Shown piece after piece: positions 17,204-25,567 of a stretch of 64,000 nucleotides of DNA; the first letter of the stretch is position 1; every line of letters begins with the position of its first letter. Source of the stretch: Lachnospiraceae bacterium KH1T2 (GTDB lineage: Bacteria > Bacillota > Clostridia > Lachnospirales > Lachnospiraceae); NCBI GenBank assembly GCA_900114405.1, contig FOSY01000010.1, forward strand, positions 1 through 64,000. Direction: 5' to 3'. A model generated the notes under the pieces. That model was not told the DNA's origin. It made no database searches and was given only the letters and a program-made list of their open reading frames with translations. The translations under genes were made by a program, and so were the position numbers.

Positions 17204-18976
17204 TTATTCTACATCTGCAAGAGCAGCAACATCTTCCTCACCTGTACGAACCTTAACTACATGCTGTACGTTGTAGACGAAGATCTTTCCGTCGCCGATG
17301 TGTCCTGTGTAAAGAACCTTCTTTGCTGTTTCGATGACTTTTTCAACAGGAATAGAAGAGAGGATAACCTCTACCTTTACTTTAGGGATAAGAGTAGAAT
17401 CAACAACTGCTCCGCGATAATGTTCATTAGAGCCGCGCTGTATGCCGCATCCCATGACCTGAGTCATTGTCATACCTGTTACGCCAAGGGTGTTGAGTGC
17501 CTTTTTAAGTGCGTCAAATCTTGCAAGACGGCAAATGATAGTAACTTTATGCATTCCTGTGTCGAAGTCGCCCTCGTTGGCATGAACTACAGGGACGGCA
17601 GCAGCTCTTGCAGCGTCAGAGGCGTTTTCGTAGCTGTCTGTACCAAGGTCGGTATTTTCATTGGCTGTCATGGTAAGAGTGTTAGAGATATCCATGATGC
17701 TGAATCCGGCATAGGCTGAGTTTAAGCCATGTTCCTTGACATCAAGTCCTACAATCTCTTCTTCTTCAGTAACACGAAGACCGATAGTTGCTTTGATGAG
17801 AAGGAAAGCAAATGTGATGGTTACAGCTGTCCAAATGATGATAGAGCCAAGTCCAAGAAGCTGTATGCCGAGAGCGTGGAAGCCGCCGCCGTAAAAAAGA
17901 CCTACAAGTCCTGTATCTTCATTTCCCGGTGCAGAAGGTGTAGCAAAGAGACCTACGGCAATAGTACCCCAGAAACCGTTAAGCATATGCACTGCAACAG
18001 CACCTACAGGGTCGTCTACATGAATCACATAATCACAGAACCATACGCCGAAGCATACGAGAAGTCCGGCAACTATACCTATAACGATCGCACCAAAGCA
18101 GTCTGTGACATCACAAGGAGCGGTTATGGCAACAAGTCCGGCAAGTGAGGCATTGAGGCACATTGAAACATCCGGCTTGCCATAGTGAATCCATGTAAAG
18201 ATCATACAAACGACGGTAGCAATAGCAGGTGCAACTGTAGTTGTAAGAAAGACTGATCCGAGCTGCTCAAGTGTTTTTGCTGCGGCACCGTTGAAGCCAT
18301 ACCAGCCGAGCCAAAGGATGAAGCAGCCAAGGCAGCCGAGGGGAAGACTGTGTCCCGGAAATGCATTTACTTTAGTGATCTTTCCTGAAGAGTCTTTGGT
18401 GAATTTACCAATCCTTGGTCCAAGCATCCATGCGCCGATAAGAGCGCAGACACCACCTACAGAGTGAATGGCAGCAGAGCCAGCAAAGTCATGGAAGCCC
18501 ATCTGAGCGAGCCATCCTCCGCCCCATACCCAATGGGCTTCGATAGGATATATCAGTGCTGAGATCACGGCAGAGTAAACGCAGTAGGAGAGAAATTTCG
18601 TTCTTTCTGCCATTGCACCGGAAACGATAGTTGCTGTGGTTGCACAAAATACTAAGTTGAAAACGAAGTTAGAAAAGTCAAAACTGTGATATGCTGTAAA
18701 GATATCAAATCCCGGCTTACCGATAAAGCCCATGTAATCTTCACCAAGGAGAAGAGAAAAACCAATAAGGATAAACATTACGGTACCGATGCAGAAATCC
18801 ATGAGGTTTTTCATAAGGATATTACCGGTATTTTTGGCTCTGGTAAAGCCTGCCTCTACCATTGCAAAGCCTGCCTGCATCCAGAAAACCAATGCGGCTC
18901 CTATGAGGAACCATACACCGAATACGGTTGATGAAGAAACATTCGCAGCAATACTTGAAATTGCATCTTCTGTCAT
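17204..18976 (-). CDS. amt: Ammonium transporter fused to a P-II signal domain
   Basis: This 590-residue fusion has an Amt channel of about 11 transmembrane helices (residues about 10-410) and, after a roughly 60-residue linker, a complete P-II domain (about 475-590). The Amt part shows GFAMVEAGFTRAKNTGNILMKNL, HSVGGVCALIGAWMLGPRIGKF and VHMLNGFWGTIAVGLF, including both pore histidines. The P-II part begins MHKVTIICRLARFDALKKAL and contains YTGHIGDGKIF and RTGEED, the nucleotide-binding loops. Position 51 of P-II, the uridylylated tyrosine in enteric proteins, is valine here. The channel may thus carry its own ATP/2-oxoglutarate-sensing gate. The start at 18976 follows GGGAGG; an ANTAR-type leader precedes it. 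Confidence 0.93.
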   Translation of the reverse strand: MTEDAISSIAANVSSSTVFGVWFLIGAALVFWMQAGFAMVEAGFTRAKNTGNILMKNLMDFCIGTVMFILIGFSLLLGEDYMGFIGKPGFDIFTAYHSFDFSNFVFNLVFCATTATIVSGAMAERTKFLSYCVYSAVISALIYPIEAHWVWGGGWLAQMGFHDFAGSAAIHSVGGVCALIGAWMLGPRIGKFTKDSSGKITKVNAFPGHSLPLGCLGCFILWLGWYGFNGAAAKTLEQLGSVFLTTTVAPAIATVVCMIFTWIHYGKPDVSMCLNASLAGLVAITAPCDVTDCFGAIVIGIVAGLLVCFGVWFCDYVIHVDDPVGAVAVHMLNGFWGTIAVGLFATPSAPGNEDTGLVGLFYGGGFHALGIQLLGLGSIIIWTAVTITFAFLLIKATIGLRVTEEEEIVGLDVKEHGLNSAYAGFSIMDISNTLTMTANENTDLGTDSYENASDAARAAAVPVVHANEGDFDTGMHKVTIICRLARFDALKKALNTLGVTGMTMTQVMGCGIQRGSNEHYRGAVVDSTLIPKVKVEVILSSIPVEKVIETAKKVLYTGHIGDGKIFVYNVQHVVKVRTGEEDVAALADVE

Positions 18977-18992
18977 TTTATTTTCCTCCCTT

Positions 18993-19036
18993 AAAAAATG
19001 AAAGGTGCTGTGTGTTGAAGTACACACAGCACCTTT
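18993..19036 (-). terminator. Regulated terminator between ANTAR and amt-PII genes
   Basis: On the minus strand AAAGGTGCTGTGTGT pairs perfectly with ACACACAGCACCTTT around a six-base loop, followed by CA and six T. It ends glnA-ANTAR transcripts unless antitermination occurs. Confidence 0.85.
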
Positions 19037-19061
19037 GCTGTTAAAAGTTGACACTATCCAA
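18993..19061 (-). promoter_or_regulatory. ANTAR target with terminator upstream of amt-PII
   Basis: Read on the minus strand, hairpin P1 is TTGG-ATAGTG-TCAA (19048-19061, overlapping the last codons of the ANTAR gene). After about six bases comes P2, ACAGC-AAAGGT-GCTGT (19026-19041). Both loops are six bases with A at position 1 and G at position 4, the known ANTAR signature. The 3' half of P2 is also the 5' arm of an intrinsic terminator (15-base-pair stem 19001-19036, then six U at 18993-18998), so P2 and terminator exclude each other. Binding would let transcription continue into amt. Confidence 0.75.
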
Positions 19062-19589
19062 TTCTTTTATAAATATTTTTGCTACCTCTACTAAAGGGGT
19101 AGATGTCTCCATACTCTGCTTTTGCAAGAAACGATAAGCCTGATCTTCGGTGAAATTATTATGTGCCATAACAAGCTCTTTTGCCCGTATGATCAAATCA
19201 TTTTCTTCCTTGGATCTGGATGGCTTATGATCATGCCCTCGTCTGGAATCAAGCTCGATCAGGATACGAACGCTTCCGCAGAGCTCCGCACCTGAAGTTG
19301 GAAGTGATCTTTTGAAAACGGTTTCGTTTTCGCAGAAATTTAATTCATCTGCTTTACCGATGACAAGAAAAAATGCAGATTTGCCAAGGGAATCACATAG
19401 CATGTCGGCAGTCATATCCACAAGATGAGGAGTACATACGATGACACCACCGCCTGCGCGGTTGATATAACGTATCGCTTCTGCACCTGTGCGGCATGAC
19501 AGACCGACTCGAACACCGTTTTTTTCAAATATTCCCGAGATCTTTTCCCGAAGGCTTACGTTAGAAATTGCGACAACGATTCCAGCCAT
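19041..19589 (-). CDS. ANTAR-domain antiterminator with degenerate receiver
   Basis: This 182-residue regulator has an N-terminal receiver-like domain (1-115) and a C-terminal ANTAR RNA-binding domain (about 120-178). The ANTAR signature is visible as RSKEENDLIIRAKELVMAHNNFTEDQAYRFLQKQSM, with the conserved A-K-L-M and AYRFLQ face. The receiver lacks the acidic pair at the end of strand 1 (it reads VVAISN) and the phospho-acceptor aspartate at the end of strand 3 (VIVCTPHLVD), so it is probably not phosphorylated. It lies between glnA and amt-PII on one strand. ANTAR proteins prevent termination by binding paired hexaloop hairpins, and such hairpins occur in the amt and dapL leaders nearby. 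Confidence 0.88.
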   Translation of the reverse strand: MAGIVVAISNVSLREKISGIFEKNGVRVGLSCRTGAEAIRYINRAGGGVIVCTPHLVDMTADMLCDSLGKSAFFLVIGKADELNFCENETVFKRSLPTSGAELCGSVRILIELDSRRGHDHKPSRSKEENDLIIRAKELVMAHNNFTEDQAYRFLQKQSMETSTPLVEVAKIFIKELDSVNF

Positions 19590-19618
19590 AGATTTCGCCT
19601 CCAGTTAAAGATGATTTT

Positions 19619-20947
19619 TTAGAAAATTACCATATATTTTTTTAATTCCCAATCGGAAACCTGTGTACGATATTCATCCCATTCAGCTCTCTTGCCTTCA
19701 AGATACTGCTCAAGAACGTGCTCTCCAAGTGTTCTCTTGATGAGCTCATCCTTTTCGAGAGCATCGAGAGCATAGCTGAGTGTTCCAGGAAGTGAATCAA
19801 TGCCGTTTGCCTTTCTTGTAGCTTCATCCATTGTGAAGATATTGTCTGTAACCTCAGCAGGTGCCGTAAGGTTTCTCTCGATACCGTCAAGACCGGCTGC
19901 AAGACATACAGCAATTTCAAGATATGGATTACATGCAGGATCTGGGCAGCGGAGCTCAACACGTGTTCCTGAACCTCTTGATGCAGGGATTCTGATAAGG
20001 GCTGAACGGTTAGATGCTGACCATGCAAGGTAGCAAGGAGCTTCATAGCCCGGTACAAGTCTCTTGTATGAGTTTACAAGAGGGTTTGTGATAGCTGTCA
20101 TGCCCTTCATGTGCTCAAGGATACCTGCGATGTAATTATAGGCTTCCTGTGAAAGCTGCTTTTCTCCGTCAGCATCAAAGAAAATGTTCTTTCCATCTTT
20201 GAAAAGAGACATATTTGTGTGCATTCCTGAACCGTTGATACCATAGATAGGCTTCGGCATGAATGTTGCATGAAGTCCGTTCTTCTGAGCGATAGCCTTA
20301 ACAGCAAGCTTGAAAGTCATGATCTTGTCAGCTGCATCGAGTGCATCAGTATATTTGAAATCGATCTCATGCTGGCCGGCAGCAACTTCGTGATGACTTG
20401 CTTCGATCTCATAGCCCATCTTTTCAAGTGCGAGGCAGATCTCACGACGTGTGTTTGAACCGTGATCGAGAGGTGCGAGATCGAAGTAGCCTGCCTGATC
20501 GCCTGTAGTAGTTGTAGGACGACCGTTTTCGTCTGTTTCAAATAAGAAGAATTCACATTCAGGTCCAACGTTGAATGTATATCCCATGTCTGCAGCTCTT
20601 TTAAGCTCTTTCTTAAGGATATATCTTGGATCACCCTGAAATGGTGTTCCGTCAGGATTGTAAACATCACAGATGAAACGTGCGACTTTTCCTTCCTGAG
20701 GTCTCCAAGGGAAGATCACGAAAGTATCGAGATCCGGACGAAGGTACTGGTCTGATTCGTGAATGCGTGCGAATCCTTCGATAGAACTTCCGTCTATCAT
20801 AATCTGATTATCAAGTGCCTTCTCCAACTGTGAACGTGTGATGGCAACGTTTTTAAGCTGACCGAAAATATCGGTAAACTGCATACGGATGAATTCAACG
20901 CCCTCTTCATCTGCGATACGAAGTATGTCTTCTCTTGTGTAGCTCAT
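19619..20947 (-). CDS. glnA: Glutamine synthetase, type I
   Basis: This 442-residue enzyme joins ammonium to glutamate using ATP. Its length fits the short GSI-alpha group of Firmicutes. Visible landmarks are [71 protein letters not shown] and the C-terminal [17 protein letters not shown]. The adenylylation tyrosine region of enteric enzymes is not present, so control is likely feedback inhibition and transcription. It is the first gene of a minus-strand group (glnA, ANTAR, amt-PII). AGGAGGAG precedes the ATG. Its leader starts at a perfect consensus promoter and contains a terminator. Confidence 0.95.
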   Translation of the reverse strand: MSYTREDILRIADEEGVEFIRMQFTDIFGQLKNVAITRSQLEKALDNQIMIDGSSIEGFARIHESDQYLRPDLDTFVIFPWRPQEGKVARFICDVYNPDGTPFQGDPRYILKKELKRAADMGYTFNVGPECEFFLFETDENGRPTTTTGDQAGYFDLAPLDHGSNTRREICLALEKMGYEIEASHHEVAAGQHEIDFKYTDALDAADKIMTFKLAVKAIAQKNGLHATFMPKPIYGINGSGMHTNMSLFKDGKNIFFDADGEKQLSQEAYNYIAGILEHMKGMTAITNPLVNSYKRLVPGYEAPCYLAWSASNRSALIRIPASRGSGTRVELRCPDPACNPYLEIAVCLAAGLDGIERNLTAPAEVTDNIFTMDEATRKANGIDSLPGTLSYALDALEKDELIKRTLGEHVLEQYLEGKRAEWDEYRTQVSDWELKKYMVIF

Positions 20948-21024
20948 GGTTTCTCCTCCTGGGTAGTTAAATTTGCTTGGGTAAGCTTTTAAGATTGACG
21001 AAATCTTATAAATTTAATTGGTTT

Positions 21025-21075
21025 AAAAAAATAACAGGCAAAGATTCCCTAAGAACTTGGGCGCCTTTGCCTGTT
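21025..21075 (-). terminator. Leader terminator of glnA with an ANTAR-like hexaloop
   Basis: On the minus strand AACAGGCAAAG pairs with CTTTGCCTGTT (11 base pairs), followed by A and seven T. The predicted transcript begins at the base of this stem. The 5' arm can instead fold as GGC-AAAGGC-GCC (21060-21071), a six-base loop with A1 and G4, which would break the terminator. Only this one hexaloop is evident and its helix is just three pairs, so the ANTAR assignment is weaker than at amt. Confidence 0.65.
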
Positions 21076-21082
21076 TGAGTGA

Positions 21083-21111
21083 ATTATAAAACCGGCTTCT
21101 TTGTCTGTCAA
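21083..21111 (-). promoter_or_regulatory. Consensus promoter of glnA
   Basis: On the minus strand TTGACA (21106-21111) and TATAAT (21083-21088) are separated by exactly 17 bases: a perfect vegetative promoter. Transcription should start near 21075-21077, giving a leader of about 130 bases before glnA. A promoter this strong implies that control is exerted after initiation, at the leader terminator. Confidence 0.88.
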
Positions 21112-21148
21112 GAAATTTTTTGAAAAAAAGATATGTTGATTTAACGTA

Positions 21149-21177
21149 TTGACATTTTAATTCGTTAAAATTAAAAT
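21149..21177 (+). promoter_or_regulatory. Promoter of dapL-asnB
   Basis: TTGACA (21149-21154) and TAAAAT (21172-21177) lie 17 bases apart. Transcription should start near 21184 and run straight into the hexaloop/terminator element. Confidence 0.8.
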
Positions 21178-21195
21178 AAGTTAAATTTGATAATT

Positions 21196-21247
21196 CTTTT
21201 CAAAGGCGGAAAGACCAGGCCGGCAAAAGGGTGCCGGTCTGGTTTTT
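21196..21247 (+). promoter_or_regulatory. ANTAR target and terminator in the dapL-asnB leader
   Basis: P1 is CTTTTC-AAAGGC-GGAAAG (21196-21213, six pairs including one G-U). P2 is an 11-pair stem, CCAGGCCGGCA with TGCCGGTCTGG (21215-21242), closed by the loop AAAGGG (21226-21231). Both loops are six bases with A1 and G4. Five T follow P2, so P2 is itself the terminator stem. This differs from amt, where P2 and terminator exclude each other; how binding would prevent termination here is not obvious (perhaps by blocking the lower stem). Nearness to the ANTAR gene strengthens the assignment. Confidence 0.68.
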
Positions 21248-21286
21248 GTTAATTTATGAGAAGTTCCGTTGGAATTTAAGGAGGAC

Positions 21287-22522
21287 ATGGATCAAGTGTT
21301 TAAAGTAAATGAAAATTATCTGAATCTTCGCGGTTCATATCTTTTTTCGAATATTGCAAAAAAGGTTGCTGCATATACAGAGTCTAATCCGAATGCAGAG
21401 ATCATAAGACTTGGAATCGGTGATGTTACGAGACCGCTTACTCCTACTATTGTAAGTGCGATAAATAAGGCAACTGAAGAGATGGCTCATGAGGAGACTT
21501 TCAGAGGTTATGCACCTGACCTTGGATATGATTTCTTAAGAAATGCCATTGCTGAGCATGATTATAAGGCTCGTGGATGCAGTATTGAGCCTGATGAGAT
21601 TTTTGTTTCTGATGGAGCGAAAAGTGATTCAGGAAATATTCAGGAAATTTTTTCTATAGATAATAAGATTGCTGTATGTGACCCTGTATATCCGGTATAT
21701 GTTGACTCAAATGTAATGGCTGGAAGAACAGGTACATTTAATGAAGCAACAGAGCAGTGGAGCAATGTAGTTTATATGCCGAGCACAGCTGAGAATGGTT
21801 TTGTTCCGGCACTTCCGGAAGGTGAAGCACCTGATATCATCTATCTTTGCCTGCCTAATAACCCTACAGGAACAACGCTAAAGAAGGAAGAACTTCAGAA
21901 ATGGGTAGATTATGCAAATGAGCATAAGAGCGTGATCATATTTGATGCGGCCTATGAAGCTTATATAAGCGAAGATGGCATCCCACATTCTATCTATGAG
22001 TGTGACGGCGCAGAAACCTGTGCTATTGAGCTTAGATCATTTTCTAAGAATGCCGGATTTACAGGTGTTCGTCTCGGCTTTACTGTAGTTCCGAAGGCAC
22101 TTAAATCAGCAGACGGGCATGCTCTTCATCCGCTTTGGGCACGTCGTCATGGAACTAAGTTTAATGGTGCGCCATATATCCAGCAGCGCGCAGGTGAAGC
22201 GGTATATTCTGCAGAAGGTCAGAAGGAAATTAAAGGACTTGTTGCATATTATATGGAAAATGCAAAGATGATCAGAGAAGGTCTTAAGGAAGCCGGTTTC
22301 ACAGTATATGGAGGTGTAAATGCACCATATATCTGGATGAAGACACCAAACAATATGTCAAGCTGGGAATTCTTTGATTATCTGCTCAAAGAAGTAAATA
22401 TCGTCGGAACACCGGGAAGCGGATTTGGTCCTTCAGGCGAAGGATATTTCCGTCTTACAGCATTTGGAAAACATGAGAATACAAAAGCAGCTATAGAAAG
22501 AATTAAAGAAATCAAGCTGTAA
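21287..22522 (+). CDS. dapL: LL-diaminopimelate aminotransferase
   Basis: This PLP enzyme converts tetrahydrodipicolinate to LL-diaminopimelate, using glutamate as amino donor, for lysine and peptidoglycan. The 411-residue sequence has the family start [23 protein letters not shown], then [39 protein letters not shown] and the PLP lysine in [14 protein letters not shown]. Start choice is awkward: ATG 21287 has only two bases after GGAGG, whereas GTG 21296 has eleven and gives the usual family N-terminus, so the true start may be 21296. asnB follows after 26 bases. The leader has an ANTAR-type terminator, tying it to nitrogen supply. Confidence 0.93.
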   Translation: MDQVFKVNENYLNLRGSYLFSNIAKKVAAYTESNPNAEIIRLGIGDVTRPLTPTIVSAINKATEEMAHEETFRGYAPDLGYDFLRNAIAEHDYKARGCSIEPDEIFVSDGAKSDSGNIQEIFSIDNKIAVCDPVYPVYVDSNVMAGRTGTFNEATEQWSNVVYMPSTAENGFVPALPEGEAPDIIYLCLPNNPTGTTLKKEELQKWVDYANEHKSVIIFDAAYEAYISEDGIPHSIYECDGAETCAIELRSFSKNAGFTGVRLGFTVVPKALKSADGHALHPLWARRHGTKFNGAPYIQQRAGEAVYSAEGQKEIKGLVAYYMENAKMIREGLKEAGFTVYGGVNAPYIWMKTPNNMSSWEFFDYLLKEVNIVGTPGSGFGPSGEGYFRLTAFGKHENTKAAIERIKEIKL

Positions 22523-22548
22523 TTACTAATAGAAGAGGAGAAACATAT

Positions 22549-24135
22549 ATGTGTTCTATCATTGGATTTGAAAAGAAATCAATTTCAGAGGAAGCAGCAA
22601 GAAAGTGCCTTGCAGCAACAGTATCAAGAGGACCTGACATGACAAGATTTGAGGAAGCCGGTAATGGCTGGCTTGGATTTAATCGACTTGCGATCATGGG
22701 ACTTACAGAGCGCGGAATGCAGCCTTTTGAATATAATGGAAATAAGTGTGTATGTAATGGTGAGCTTTATGGATTTCGTGAGGTTAAGAAGGAGCTTATT
22801 TCTGATGGTTTCAAATTCAAGAGTGGATCAGATTGTGAAATAATTCTTCCTCTTTATGAAAAATATGGAAACAGGATGTTTGGAATCCTTGATGCGGAAT
22901 TTGCACTCATCATCTACGATGCAAAGAAGGGTAAGCTCATTGCAGCACGTGATCCGATCGGAATACGTCCGCTTTATTACGGATATCTTGAAGATGGTTC
23001 TATCGTTTTTGCAAGTGAGCCGAAAAACCTCATCGAGGTTTGCGATAAGATAATGCCATTTCCTCCGGGATGCTTCTACGAAGATGGTAAGTTCATAAGA
23101 TATTGTGACCCGGCAGGAGTGACTAATGTTATCTTTGATGATGTAGATACAGCGTCAGCAAAGATACGTGAATTGCTGGTTGAAGGTGTCTGGAAGCGAA
23201 TGGATGCTGATGCACCGGTTGGCTTCCTGCTTTCAGGTGGTCTTGACTCATCACTTGTATGTGCTATTTCGCAGAGGATCATTTCAAATAAACCGATAAG
23301 AACCTTTGCAATAGGCATGGATGTGGATGCGATCGATCTTAAATATGCGCGTGAAGTTGCAGACTATCTTGGAACAGAGCACACAGAGGTCATTATTACG
23401 AAAGACGATGTTATCAATGCGATAGAGGAAGTCATAAAGACTCTTGGCACATATGACATCACAACTATACGTGCCAGTGTCGGAATGTATCTGGTATGTA
23501 AGTATATCCATGAAAATACAGACATCAGAGTGCTGCTCACAGGTGAAATCTCTGATGAGATGTTTGGATATAAGTATACAGACTTTGCTCCTACACCGGA
23601 GGAATTCCAGAAGGAAGCTGAAAAGAGAATCAGAGAGCTTCACTACTATGATGTATTAAGAGCTGACAGATGTATAGCTGTCAATGCGCTTGAAGCTCGT
23701 GTGCCTTTTGGTGATCTGGCTCTTGTAGACTATGTTATGAGACTTGATCCGAGCATTAAGATGAATGTTTATGGAAAGGGTAAGTATCTCCTTCGCCATG
23801 CATTTGAAAACAGTGATTGGCTGCCAAAAGACATCCTTATGAGAGAGAAAGCTGCCTTTTCTGATGCTGTTGGTCATTCAATGGTTGATGATATCAAGGA
23901 ATATGCAGAAGCTCATTATACAGATGCAGAATTTGAGGAGAAACGTCAGAAATATACACATGCTATGCCATTTACAAAAGAAAGCCTTTACTATAGGGAG
24001 GTATTCGAAAAGTTTTATCCGGGACAGGGTGAGATGATACCTGATTTCTGGATGCCTAATAAAGAGTGGCCCGGCTGTAATGTTGATGATCCTTCTGCTA
24101 GAGTTCTTTCAAACTATGGTGACAGCGGTAAATGA
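22549..24135 (+). CDS. asnB: Asparagine synthase B, glutamine-hydrolysing
   Basis: The enzyme makes asparagine from aspartate, ATP and glutamine. Residues 1-190 form the class II glutamine amidotransferase domain with the catalytic cysteine directly after the initiator (MCSIIGFEKKS); the methionine must be removed. The synthetase domain has the ATP PP-loop GFLLSGGLDSSLVCAIS near residue 226, then TGEISDEMFGYKYTDFAP and EARVPFGD. The 528-residue length is close to E. coli AsnB. A ribosome site AGAGGAG precedes the ATG. It shares the dapL promoter and leader, so both are probably under the same nitrogen-dependent antitermination. Confidence 0.94.
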   Translation: MCSIIGFEKKSISEEAARKCLAATVSRGPDMTRFEEAGNGWLGFNRLAIMGLTERGMQPFEYNGNKCVCNGELYGFREVKKELISDGFKFKSGSDCEIILPLYEKYGNRMFGILDAEFALIIYDAKKGKLIAARDPIGIRPLYYGYLEDGSIVFASEPKNLIEVCDKIMPFPPGCFYEDGKFIRYCDPAGVTNVIFDDVDTASAKIRELLVEGVWKRMDADAPVGFLLSGGLDSSLVCAISQRIISNKPIRTFAIGMDVDAIDLKYAREVADYLGTEHTEVIITKDDVINAIEEVIKTLGTYDITTIRASVGMYLVCKYIHENTDIRVLLTGEISDEMFGYKYTDFAPTPEEFQKEAEKRIRELHYYDVLRADRCIAVNALEARVPFGDLALVDYVMRLDPSIKMNVYGKGKYLLRHAFENSDWLPKDILMREKAAFSDAVGHSMVDDIKEYAEAHYTDAEFEEKRQKYTHAMPFTKESLYYREVFEKFYPGQGEMIPDFWMPNKEWPGCNVDDPSARVLSNYGDSGK

Positions 24136-24162
24136 TAAGCCATAAATAACACACATATATTA

Positions 24163-24194
24163 CGAGGCATTCATCCTTTGGGGTGGATGCCTCG
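24163..24194 (+). terminator. Hairpin terminator after asnB
   Basis: CGAGGCATTCATCC pairs with GGTGGATGCCTCG (nearly perfect) around a short loop, followed by ATTATATTT. It closes the dapL-asnB unit. Confidence 0.8.
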
Positions 24195-24249
24195 ATTATA
24201 TTTGTGCTAAAATGTCAATGAAATTTTAGCAGGAAAGAAGTGGTGCATT

Positions 24250-24996
24250 ATGAAAAACTATAGATTTGAAATTGCTTATGATGGTACACGGTATTATGGA
24301 TGGGAGCATCAGCCGAATGTAGATACAATACAGGGAAAGATTGAGAAAGTACTTGCAGAGATGTGCAAGGCTGATGTAAGCGGAATAGATATTACAGCGT
24401 CAGGAAGAACAGATGCAGGAGTGCATGCTGAGGATATGACAGCTAACGTAAGGCTTGAAACTGAGCTCAGCGAAGTCGGTATAAGAGATTACTGTAATCA
24501 ATATCTTCCTGAAGATATAAGAGTGCTTGAAGTTAGAGAAGCCGGAGAGAGGTTTCATGCGAGATATAACGCGACAGGGAAAACATATAGATATACTATT
24601 TTTGACGGACCTGTAAAGCCGGTATTTGACAGGAGATTTTATACACCGATAGATGAGAGGCTTGATGTAAATAAGATGAGAGAAGCCGCAGCATATATTA
24701 TCGGTGAACATGATTTCAAGAGCTTTTGCGGAAATCCGAAGATGAAAAAGAGCTGTGTGAGAATCGTAGATAAAGTTGAAATAGTACGGGATGGCGGTTA
24801 TGTAAGGATAACAGTGCATGGTACAGGATTCCTTCAGAATATGGTGCGTATAATCGCCGGAACATTGATAGAAGTTGGACTTTCAAAACGTCTTCCTGAG
24901 TCGGTGAAAGAAACTATAGAGGCAAAGGATCGTCAGACAGCAGGATATACGGCACCGGCTAAAGGATTAATGATGATAAAGGCGGATTATAACTGA
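24250..24996 (+). CDS. truA: tRNA pseudouridine(38-40) synthase
   Basis: This 248-residue enzyme isomerises uridines 38-40 in the anticodon arm of tRNAs. The family pattern is plain: FEIAYDGTRYYGWEHQP at the start, the catalytic aspartate in ASGRTDAGVHAEDM (near residue 58), FHARYNATGKTYRY, and FLQNMVRIIAGTLIEVG. In this order the family's RTDxGVHA box is complete. AAGAAGT precedes the ATG. It stands alone between two stem-loops. Confidence 0.95.
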   Translation: MKNYRFEIAYDGTRYYGWEHQPNVDTIQGKIEKVLAEMCKADVSGIDITASGRTDAGVHAEDMTANVRLETELSEVGIRDYCNQYLPEDIRVLEVREAGERFHARYNATGKTYRYTIFDGPVKPVFDRRFYTPIDERLDVNKMREAAAYIIGEHDFKSFCGNPKMKKSCVRIVDKVEIVRDGGYVRITVHGTGFLQNMVRIIAGTLIEVGLSKRLPESVKETIEAKDRQTAGYTAPAKGLMMIKADYN

Positions 24997-25066
24997 GACA
25001 AAATCCATTACTTTTGGTATAATTACTTTAATGAATTAAAGTAATAAAGACAAAGGGGAAAATGCT

Positions 25067-25567
25067 ATGGAGTTTTGGGATATTTATGATGAGAATAAAA
25101 AGATCACCGGGCGTGTTATGGAGAGAAATGACTGGAATATGCAGCCTGGAGACTTCCATCTGACGGTACTTGGAGTGGTTCAGAGACCGGATCAGAAATA
25201 TCTGATAACAAGGCGTAAGCTCGATAAAGAATGGGCGCCGGGCTGGTGGGAGATACCGGGCGGAGGAGTTCGTGCGGGTGAAAGTTCTATAGATGCCGTG
25301 TATCGAGAGATAAAAGAGGAAACAGGGATCGATGTGCGGGGCTTAGAACCGCAGAAGATATATACATATAAAAGAGTAAATCCAGAAGAGAAAAATAACT
25401 ATTTTGTAGATGTATATAAATTTGTAAAAGATTTCGATGAGAGTGATGTGACTGCACAGGAAGAGGAAACTTCAGGATATGCTGTTGCGTCACTGGATGA
25501 GATAAAAAAATATGCCGATGAGGGGATTTTTTTGCATTTTGACAGTATAAGAACAATATTTGAATAA
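25067..25567 (+). CDS. Nudix hydrolase
   Basis: This 166-residue protein has a complete Nudix box, GGGVRAGESSIDAVYREI followed by KEETGID (about residues 64-88), which binds the metal for hydrolysis of a nucleoside diphosphate linked to another group. The N-terminus, MEFWDIYDENKKITGRVM, resembles the isopentenyl-diphosphate-isomerase-like/YfcD branch of Nudix proteins. The substrate cannot be told. AAAGGGG lies before the ATG, and an ATTACTTTAAT/ATTAAAGTAAT hairpin stands upstream at 25021-25045. Confidence 0.87.
   Translation: MEFWDIYDENKKITGRVMERNDWNMQPGDFHLTVLGVVQRPDQKYLITRRKLDKEWAPGWWEIPGGGVRAGESSIDAVYREIKEETGIDVRGLEPQKIYTYKRVNPEEKNNYFVDVYKFVKDFDESDVTAQEEETSGYAVASLDEIKKYADEGIFLHFDSIRTIFE

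Noticed and set aside
17183..18148. Long open frames on the plus strand opposite amt-PII
   Set aside because: They are shadows of the Amt-PII gene, which has complete family motifs, a ribosome site and a leader on the minus strand.
17204..18976. Amt-PII fusion as a sequencing or frameshift artefact
   Set aside because: One uninterrupted frame runs through both domains with a sensible linker, and such fusions are known in bacteria.
20948..21080. A second hexaloop (P1 or P2) in the glnA leader
   Set aside because: Pairings around AAGTTC and GAATCTT give a five-base loop without A1/G4, and nothing suitable lies between the promoter and the first hexaloop.
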